Source of the DNA: Desulfobacteraceae bacterium 4572_19
Lineage (GTDB): Bacteria > Desulfobacterota > Desulfobacteria > Desulfobacterales > NBLS01
DNA length: 19,247 nt
Reading direction: 5' to 3'
NCBI GenBank assembly: GCA_002084385.1
Contig: NBLS01000034.1
Location: 1-19,247, forward strand
Part shown: piece by piece, positions 13,593-19,247 of the stretch
Layout: each line of letters begins with the position of its first letter
Position numbering within the stretch: the stretch's first letter is position 1
Translations under genes and position numbers: made by a program
Notes under the pieces: generated by a model
The model's input: the letters and a program-made list of their open reading frames with translations, nothing else
Told to the model about the DNA's origin: nothing
Databases searched by the model: none

Positions 13593-13818
13593 TTACGGTC
13601 TCTTTTCACCATAAAAAATCTTGTAATTATTATATAATTTTTTTGCTCCGCCACCTATCAGAATAATACCCATAAGATAAAAACAAAGTCTTATAAAAAA
13701 CAAAATAAACGATGAATTTTGAAACTCTTCTATTTTGGGCATCACCTGTGGTATTCGATAAAAAACACCAAAACCCATAAAAAATCAAGCTCAAGGTTGA
13801 TTGTGAAGCTATCCTCAT
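13593..13818 (-). pseudogene. Small signal-peptide/membrane protein, probably frameshifted
   Basis: ATG 13818 with AAGGA six bases upstream begins MRIASQSTLSLIFYGF and CFLSNTTGDA, which looks like a signal peptide. From there the other frame reads as a plausible membrane protein: KIEEFQNSSFILFFIRLCFY, LMGIILIGGGAKKLYNNYK, ending GEKRP 22 bases before the PilB-like gene. Dropping one C from the CCC at the GATGCCC position would join the two parts as GDA-KIEEFQ, giving a protein of about 75 residues. Either the gene is broken by a one-base slip, or only the downstream 61-residue frame (from ATG 13778) is used. The spacing suggests co-transcription with the ATPase. No family is firmly recognised. 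Confidence 0.45.
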
Positions 13819-13860
13819 GGTTTGTCCTTATTTAAAGAAATAAATACTTATATACCCATG

Positions 13861-15726
13861 TTATTCAAGTGCTTCTAATTGTTTGTCAAATTTAGCACTT
13901 TTTCCCTCTAATAACAACGTTACTTCCTCTAATTCATCAAAAAGTTTATCTATTTGTGTCTGGCAGTTATGAATTGTCACCGAAAGCTCTCCAATTTTTT
14001 TACCATCTCCTTGCAAGGTAATCTCTTGCATTTTTTTATTCATTTCTGAAAGTGTTCTCTCTTTTGAATCAATACTATTTTCTAATTTGGAAATCTTTTT
14101 TTCAAAAGGTTTTACAATATTTGAACGTGCCCTGACAATTTCGGAACGTTTGCGTCTTAGTATTTTCTTATTTAATTTTTCAGCTTTGCAATTTAATTTT
14201 TCCTCTTTACTCCGATTTTTTTTATTTAAAGAAGAACTATCGCCATCATCCCAACCACCTTTTTCAAGAAATTCCCCATATGTACCTTCAAATATTTCAG
14301 TCTTGTCATCTTTAAATACAACAAGACGATTTGCAATTGCATGGAGAAACATTTCGTTATGCGTAACCATTATAACCGAGCCATCAAATGCAGATAGTGC
14401 TGCAAGCATTGCATCACACGATTCCATATCAAGATGATTTGTAGGCTCATCAAGAAGAAGCAGGTTTAATGGGGTTACAAGAAGTTTTCCTAACATCACC
14501 CTGCTTTTTTCACCACCTGATAGAACTGAAATCTTTTTTAATGCCATATCACCTTCAAACATCATTGCTCCACAAATACTTCTGGCATGCTGGCGTTCAA
14601 CATCAGGATGACAACAACAAAGCTCTTCTTCAACAGTTCTGGCACTATTTAAAGTCTGCACATTGGTCTGTTCGTAAATTCCCTTTACAATTTCAGGATG
14701 AAATGAAATCTCACCTTTATTTGGACTTATACTGTTAGCAATTAATTTCAACAGTGTTGTTTTACCTTTTCCATTTTTACCAACAACACATATACGATCA
14801 CCGGGATAGACAGTAAAACTTAAATTTTTTATTAACGGGGTATCTTGTGTGTATGAAAAATCAAGATTCTTGATATTTGCAACCTGCTTTCCTTTAAACG
14901 ATTTACTCCTAAAAGAAAAATCCAAGGTTTTTATATTTTCCAATTTCCCTTTTTTATCAAGCTTGGCAAGATTTTTTATACGGGACTGCACAAGCCCAGC
15001 AAGCCTTGCTTTAGCACGAAATCTTCCTATAAATTTCTCTATCTCTTTTCGATGTTTTTCATCGTTTATTCTGGTTTTTTCATAAACTTCTTCATCCTGG
15101 GCAATCTGATCATAATATTTTTCCGTGGAGCCTGTAATTTTACGCATTTTTTTACGATGAATTCCAACTGTATGTGTAACGACTTTATCCATAAATCCCC
15201 TGTCATGGGTGATCAGAATAAGTTCATGGGGCCAGTTAATCAAGAATTGCTCAATCCAGCGTATTGACATAATATCAAGATAATTGGTGGGCTCATCTAA
15301 TAATAAAAGATCGGGATCTGATACCAGAATTTTAGCAAGATTTAAACGAACCTGAAATCCGCCGGAGAACTCATTTGGATGTCTTTGCATATCTTCAATG
15401 GAAAATCCCAACCCTAAAAGTATTTTTTCCACTTTCCAATGCTGTTCTTTTTCATGAGCACAAAGACCTGTTATGGCTTCTTTAAGAACCGTTTCCTCAT
15501 TAAAGGACAAATGTTGTTCAACATATCCTATACGATAATTTTTTGGAATAAGTATTTTACCGGCATCATAATACTCTTTTCCCATAATAATTTGTAAAAG
15601 AGTTGTTTTCCCGTGACCATTTTTTCCGACTATACCTACTCTTTCACGAGAATTTATTTTAAAACCTGTGCCCTTAAATAAAACGTTCTCTCCAAAACTT
15701 TTTGTTATATTTTCAATTGATATCAT
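13861..15726 (-). CDS. ABC-F family ATPase (Uup/YheS-like)
   Basis: 621 residues with two complete nucleotide-binding domains and no membrane segment. Domain 1: Walker A GKNGHGKTT (34-42), signature FSGGFQVRL (120-128), Walker B LLLLDEPTNYLD (140-151). The inter-domain linker (about 215-285) is helical and basic (FIGRFRAKARLAGLVQSRIK). Domain 2: Walker A GKNGKGKTT (316-324), signature LSGGEKSR (402-409), Walker B LLLLDEPTNHLD (422-433). A charged coiled coil (about 505-620) ends the protein, as in Uup-type members. ABC-F proteins act on the ribosome (stall release, antibiotic protection) or in DNA-related processes; which applies is not decidable here. ATG 15726 has AGGAG seven bases upstream. 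Repeat A7 lies 20 bases before the start, in the leader. Confidence 0.92.
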   Translation of the reverse strand: MISIENITKSFGENVLFKGTGFKINSRERVGIVGKNGHGKTTLLQIIMGKEYYDAGKILIPKNYRIGYVEQHLSFNEETVLKEAITGLCAHEKEQHWKVEKILLGLGFSIEDMQRHPNEFSGGFQVRLNLAKILVSDPDLLLLDEPTNYLDIMSIRWIEQFLINWPHELILITHDRGFMDKVVTHTVGIHRKKMRKITGSTEKYYDQIAQDEEVYEKTRINDEKHRKEIEKFIGRFRAKARLAGLVQSRIKNLAKLDKKGKLENIKTLDFSFRSKSFKGKQVANIKNLDFSYTQDTPLIKNLSFTVYPGDRICVVGKNGKGKTTLLKLIANSISPNKGEISFHPEIVKGIYEQTNVQTLNSARTVEEELCCCHPDVERQHARSICGAMMFEGDMALKKISVLSGGEKSRVMLGKLLVTPLNLLLLDEPTNHLDMESCDAMLAALSAFDGSVIMVTHNEMFLHAIANRLVVFKDDKTEIFEGTYGEFLEKGGWDDGDSSSLNKKNRSKEEKLNCKAEKLNKKILRRKRSEIVRARSNIVKPFEKKISKLENSIDSKERTLSEMNKKMQEITLQGDGKKIGELSVTIHNCQTQIDKLFDELEEVTLLLEGKSAKFDKQLEALE

Positions 15727-15746
15727 AAATTAACTCCTGTTTTTTT

Positions 15747-15860
15747 GTAAGTTCACAATACCTTAGGGCTCACACCCTTATCTTCGCATAAACGACACTT
15801 GTGAACGCTTACAAACGTGAGATTACCGAAAAATCACATTTCTTGTTCGTGAACGGTTAC
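15747..15860 (+). repeat. Family A (IS66-type MITE-like) repeat, copy A7 with 8-bp target duplication
   Basis: 114 bases from GTAAGTTCACAATACC to GTGAACGGTTAC. Only one arm fragment of the long hairpin remains (TTCGCATAAACG), but the GTGAACGCTTAC internal end, the small hairpin and the right end are intact. Flanks are GTTTTTTT at 15739-15746 and GTTTTTTT at 15861-15868. It separates the ABC-F start from upstream sequence. Confidence 0.88.
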
Positions 15861-15915
15861 GTTTTTTTAATATTTCATCAGGTACTATAAAAAATTACTT
15901 ATTGTCAAAAAATAC

Positions 15916-15943
15916 TTGACTTAAAGGACAAAAACTTTTTAAT
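15916..15943 (+). promoter_or_regulatory. Possible sigma70-type promoter upstream of ppdK
   Basis: TTGACT (15916-15921) and TTTAAT (15938-15943) with a 16-base spacer face ppdK. The match is reasonable but AT-rich sequence makes chance hits common. A transcript from here would carry the whole family B array in its leader. Confidence 0.3.
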
Positions 15944-15965
15944 TAACTCCTAATGATAACTTGTT

Positions 15966-16210
15966 ATGGACTTTCATATAAACTTGCCATGGTGAATAAT
16001 ACATCACAACAAAAAATGAAAGTCTTTATAATACAGCATTTCATAGAGTTTTTCATATAAACCGCCACGGCGAATAGTACGCCACAACAAAAGATGAAAG
16101 TCTTTATATACAGTATTTCATGGAGACTTTTATATAACCACCACGGCGAATAATACGCCACAATAAAAAATGAAAGTTTTTTAATACAGCTTTTTCAGAG
16201 ACTTTCATAT
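15966..16210 (+). repeat. Family B tandem array, three units plus a partial unit
   Basis: TTTCATATAA-type landmarks start at 15972, 16051, 16128 and 16203, a period of 79, 77 and 75 bases. Each unit carries CTTTCATATAAA, a GCCACGGCGAATAATACGCC core that folds through GGCG/CGCC, CACAACAAAA, ATGAAAGTCTTT, a TACAG block and TTCATRGAG. TGAAAGTCT and AGACTTTCA alternate along the array, so the transcript could form serial hairpins. The array ends 25 bases before the ppdK start codon, with only the Shine-Dalgarno between. Single or degenerate copies occur at 1243, 2957, 3065, 3800, 3905 and 4232. Units are adjacent with no variable spacers. Confidence 0.85.
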
Positions 16211-16234
16211 AAAACCTTAAAAGGGAAATGACAA

Positions 16235-18955
16235 ATGACTAAATATGTATATTGTTTTGGAAATGGAACAGCAGATGGTGATGCCTCTATGAAAAATTTA
16301 TTAGGAGGCAAGGGGGCAAATCTTGCGGAGATGGCACGTCTTGACTTTCCTGTCCCTTCGGGTTTTACCATAACCACAGAGTGTTGTAACGATTATCTTA
16401 AATCTGGAGGGGTATATCCCCTTACATTGTTAGAAGAAATCGATACTGGTATGCAGATGATTGAAAACTCAATGGATATGAAATTTGGTGATCCTGAAAA
16501 TCCACTACTTGTTTCCTGTCGTTCGGGAGCACGTCAATCCATGCCTGGGATGATGGAAACAGTATTAAATGTTGGGCTTACATCTAAAACCATACCCGGG
16601 CTTATCAAACAAACCGGTAATGAACGTTTTGTTTACGATTCATATCGTCGGCTTATTATGATGTATGCTGATGTTGTAATGGAAAAAGCCGAAGATATCA
16701 AGCCAGAAGAAGACAAGGGGATACGGTTTTTACTTGAACAGATAATGAATTCTCTTAAAGATGAAAAAGGTTACTTTTTTGATACAGATATTACAGCTGA
16801 TGAGTTAAAACAACTGTGCGAAGATTTTAAAATAAAAGTAAGGGAAGTACTCGGTGCAGATTTTCCTGATGATCATATGAAGCAATTATTAGGAGCCACA
16901 GGGGCTGTTTTTAAAAGCTGGAATGGCAAACGTGCTATATCCTACAGAAGAATTGAAGGGTTACCTGATTTTTGGGGAACTGCGGTAAATATCCAAAGCA
17001 TGGTTTTTGGTAATATGGGTAATGATTGTGCAACCGGCGTTGCATTTTCCCGTAATCCTGCCACCGGAGAAAACAAATTTTACGGCGAATGGCTTCCAAA
17101 TGCCCAGGGTGAAGACGTTGTTGCAGGGATCAGAACACCTAATCCTCTTAATGAAGCAACAAAGAATGCTCAAAATGAACATCTTTCATCTTTGGAAGAG
17201 ACAATGCCTGAAGTTTACAAGCAGTTAGTTGATTTTCGTACAAACTTGGAAAACCATTATTGTGATATGCAGGATATTGAATTTACTATCCAGGGTGGCA
17301 AACTTTATATGTTACAATGCCGATCAGGAAAACGTACGGGCACCGCCGCTTTAAACATGGCACTTGATATGTTGCAAGAGGGTCTTATAGATGAAAAAAC
17401 AGCTGTAATGAGAGTACAACCGGAACAGTTAGACGAGCTTCTTCATCCTGTAATAAACCTTGATGCCATAGATACGGTCAAAGAGATTGCAAAAGGATTG
17501 CCGGCAGGTCCCGGTGCCGCATCCGGTCAGATTGTATTTACCTCTGAAGATGCTGTAAAATGGGAAGAAGATGGGAAAAAAGTAATTCTTGTCAGGGATG
17601 AAACAAACCCTGAAGATATTGAAGGAATGCGTGCTGCCATAGGAATACTTACAGCAAGAGGCGGCATGACAAGCCATGCAGCTCTTGTTGCCAGAGGTTG
17701 GGGAAAATGTTGTATAGTAGGAGCCGGTACAATTAAAATCATACCTGAAACACGCGAGCTTGATATTGATGGAATTATCTATAAAGAGGGAGATACTTTC
17801 ACCCTTAACGGCTCTAAAGGGATTGTGTATGAAGGTGAAATCCCCATGGAAGATGCCACAGAAAATCCAAGGTTCAGAGATTTTATGGCAATAGTTGATA
17901 AATTTCGCACCATGGGTGTACGGGCAAATGTTGATACCCCTGAAGATGCAAAACAGGCAATTGAGTTTGGTGCGGAAGGTATAGGACTTTTTAGAACAGA
18001 ACATATGTTTTACGGAGCAGATTCAGATAAACAGCTTTTTCTTTTACGAAAAATGATAATGAGTAATACTTTAAAAGAAAGACGCAAAGCACTTGATGAG
18101 CTATTCCCATTTGTAAAAAAAGATATAGGGGAAACTCTTGAAGTAATGAATAATATGCCAGTTACCCTGCGACTTCTCGACCCTCCGCTTCATGAGTTTG
18201 TACCACATAATATTGAAAACCAGATTGAACTTGCAAAAGCTCTTGGCATAGACGTAAAAGACGTGAAAAAAAGGGGCAAGGTTCTGCTGGAAAGCAACCC
18301 TATGATGGGGCATAGGGGCGTTAGACTTGGCATAACTTATCCCGAAATAACAGAGATGCAGATAAGATCAATACTTGAAGCTGCTGCCGAACTTATAATT
18401 GACGGCAAACAGCCAAAACCTGAAATTATGGTTCCTGTAACATGTGATGCAAACGAAATTATTTTTGTAAAAGAGATAGTTGACAAGGTTTATTCTGAAG
18501 TTTTACGAAAATTTAAATTAGACAATTTGGATTTTGCGTATGGCACAATGATAGAAATCCCAAGAACTGCTCTTCTTGCAGACAGGATGGCAAAAGTTTG
18601 CGATTTTTTCTCCTTTGGAACCAACGATCTTACCCAGATGACATATGGATTTAGCAGGGATGATATTGGTGGTTTTATGAGCGAATATTTAGATAACTCC
18701 ATTCTTACCGAAGATCCGTTCCAAACCATCGACATAGACGGAGTCGGTCAGCTTATCACCATCACAGTTGAAAAGGGAAGAAAAGTAAAAGAAGATCTTA
18801 AAATCGGCATTTGTGGCGAACAGGGAGGGGACCCGGCATCAGTTGAATTTTGTTATAAAAATGGCTTAAATTATGTTAGTTGTTCACCATTTCGTATTCC
18901 CATTGCCAGACTGTCTGCGGCTCAGGCTGTGATTAATAATTCAGTAAAAGAATAA
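16235..18955 (+). CDS. ppdK: Pyruvate, phosphate dikinase
   Basis: 906 residues, full length. PPDK interconverts pyruvate, ATP and phosphate with phosphoenolpyruvate, AMP and diphosphate in the cytosol, for gluconeogenesis or PPi-linked glycolysis. The N-terminal ATP-grasp domain starts KYVYCFGNGTADGD and has NLLGGKGANLAEM and SCRSGARQSMPGMMETVLNVG. The central swivelling domain has the phosphorylated histidine in GGMTSHAALVARGWGK (His481). The C-terminal PEP-binding barrel has EGIGLFRTEHMF, LRLLDPPLHEF, GHRGVRLGITYPEI, FSFGTNDLTQMTYGFSRDD and the catalytic Cys in GICGEQGGDP (Cys860). Start ATG 16235 has AAGGGA eight bases upstream. The leader is the family B array. No regulatory PPDK kinase/phosphatase (RP/DUF299) gene is in the window. 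It is followed directly by a broken rhuM-like gene on the same strand. Confidence 0.97.
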   Translation: MTKYVYCFGNGTADGDASMKNLLGGKGANLAEMARLDFPVPSGFTITTECCNDYLKSGGVYPLTLLEEIDTGMQMIENSMDMKFGDPENPLLVSCRSGARQSMPGMMETVLNVGLTSKTIPGLIKQTGNERFVYDSYRRLIMMYADVVMEKAEDIKPEEDKGIRFLLEQIMNSLKDEKGYFFDTDITADELKQLCEDFKIKVREVLGADFPDDHMKQLLGATGAVFKSWNGKRAISYRRIEGLPDFWGTAVNIQSMVFGNMGNDCATGVAFSRNPATGENKFYGEWLPNAQGEDVVAGIRTPNPLNEATKNAQNEHLSSLEETMPEVYKQLVDFRTNLENHYCDMQDIEFTIQGGKLYMLQCRSGKRTGTAALNMALDMLQEGLIDEKTAVMRVQPEQLDELLHPVINLDAIDTVKEIAKGLPAGPGAASGQIVFTSEDAVKWEEDGKKVILVRDETNPEDIEGMRAAIGILTARGGMTSHAALVARGWGKCCIVGAGTIKIIPETRELDIDGIIYKEGDTFTLNGSKGIVYEGEIPMEDATENPRFRDFMAIVDKFRTMGVRANVDTPEDAKQAIEFGAEGIGLFRTEHMFYGADSDKQLFLLRKMIMSNTLKERRKALDELFPFVKKDIGETLEVMNNMPVTLRLLDPPLHEFVPHNIENQIELAKALGIDVKDVKKRGKVLLESNPMMGHRGVRLGITYPEITEMQIRSILEAAAELIIDGKQPKPEIMVPVTCDANEIIFVKEIVDKVYSEVLRKFKLDNLDFAYGTMIEIPRTALLADRMAKVCDFFSFGTNDLTQMTYGFSRDDIGGFMSEYLDNSILTEDPFQTIDIDGVGQLITITVEKGRKVKEDLKIGICGEQGGDPASVEFCYKNGLNYVSCSPFRIPIARLSAAQAVINNSVKE

Positions 18956-18968
18956 TTTGTATTTCTTA

Positions 18969-19247
18969 AGTATTGATGAAGAACTGGCTCCAGAGGCAAC
19001 TCACAAGAAATACTTGTCAGTTCAATTAGAAGGTAACCGGAAAGTCAAACGCTTGCTGGATTACTATAATCTGGACATGATCATTTCTGTCGGTCGGCTA
19101 TCAAGTTAAAAGCCATGTGGCAACTCGCTTTCGTATCTGGTCAACTGAACGGCTTAAGGAGTATATTATCAAGGGCTTCACTATGGATGACGAGCGTTTA
19201 AAAAATCCTGATTTGCCCTTTAATTATTTTTATTCTACTTACTTATA
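18969..19247 (+). pseudogene. RhuM-family (virulence RhuM / Fic-DOC-associated type) fragment, frameshifted and running off the window
   Basis: Immediately downstream of ppdK a 5'-truncated frame reads SIDEELAPEATHKKYLSVQ, then RLLDYYNLDMIISVG, then hits a stop. The next frame continues YQVKSHVATRFRIWSTERLK, EYIIKGFTMDDERLKNPDLP to the window end. Together these are the YNLDxIISVGYxVKSxxxTxFRIWxxxxLKEYIxKGFxMDDERL pattern of RhuM proteins. The break is a tandem GTCG duplication (19089-19092 and 19093-19096); removing one copy restores ISVGYQVKSH. The N-terminal half is also missing, with ppdK ending a few bases before. Non-functional unless another copy exists elsewhere. RhuM function is unproven. 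Confidence 0.8.

Noticed and set aside
15966..16210. CRISPR array
   Set aside because: Units of 75-79 bases are repeated end to end with no unique spacers and the same unit is dispersed elsewhere; no cas genes.
17429..18004. 191-codon minus-strand frame inside ppdK
   Set aside because: It is antisense to conserved PPDK domains, has no recognisable protein features and is a shadow of the real gene.

Overview
The window is AT-rich bacterial chromosome with about a dozen intact genes, several broken genes and an unusual load of short interspersed repeats. The gene content (large pyruvate phosphate dikinase, a PilB/GspE-type ATPase fused to a cyclic-nucleotide-binding domain, Cupin_5/DUF985 protein, VapC-type toxin pair, RhuM and DinD remnants, AAA-ATPase-like/PD-(D/E)XK protein) is most reminiscent of Desulfobacterota (Desulfobacteraceae-like, repeat-rich genomes). 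This assignment is inference from gene style; there is no rRNA or other marker to prove it.

Layout. 27-2039 (+): a decayed DUF4139 secreted protein, then an intact DUF554 membrane protein that most likely starts at the TTG at 1347. 2062-2726 (-): a toxin-first VapC-like PIN toxin and antitoxin pair coupled by TAATG. 3148-4233 (+): a CI/LexA-like S24 self-cleaving repressor with a perfect 9+3+9 palindrome in its promoter region, then a 54-residue zinc-ribbon-like protein. 4284-5128 (-): a HipB-like orphan HTH protein followed by a DUF985 cupin, with iterated and palindromic operator-like sites upstream. 5489-6460 (-): a divergent FCP1/NIF-like HAD protein. 6656-8360 (-): an AAA-ATPase-like/PD-(D/E)XK gene split by a 10-bp tandem duplication. 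8520-10320 (-): znuB-znuC metal transporter genes without znuA, preceded by a dinD-like remnant. 10613-11692 (-): a two-helix RCK potassium channel. 11852-13570 (-): the PilB-like ATPase, preceded by a small frameshifted membrane protein. 13861-15726 (-): an ABC-F ATPase. 16235-18955 (+): ppdK. 18969-end (+): a frameshifted RhuM-family fragment.

The most interesting layer is the repeats. Family A (seven copies: 2810, 5430, 6554, 8394, 10448, 11737, 15747) has GTAAGCGTTCAC/GTAACCGTTCAC ends, internal hairpins and, in two copies, perfect 8-bp flanking duplications (CATTTTTT; GTTTTTTT). These are IS66-type hallmarks, so it looks like a non-autonomous, MITE-like IS66 derivative; no transposase lies in the window. 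Copies sit at most minus-strand gene boundaries between 5.4 and 15.9 kb. One supplies the last eight codons and stop of the PilB-like gene, with a reconstructable empty site; another supplies the last eleven codons and stop of the HAD-like gene. Family B is a 75-79 bp unit with CTTTCAT/ATGAAAG arms and a GGCG/CGCC core. It lies around the DUF554 gene, the repressor and the zinc-ribbon gene, and forms a three-unit tandem array directly upstream of ppdK.

A second theme is gene decay by small tandem duplications or indels: 10 bp in the nuclease gene, 4 bp in rhuM, single-frame slips in the dinD-like and small membrane genes, and an internal deletion in the DUF4139 gene.
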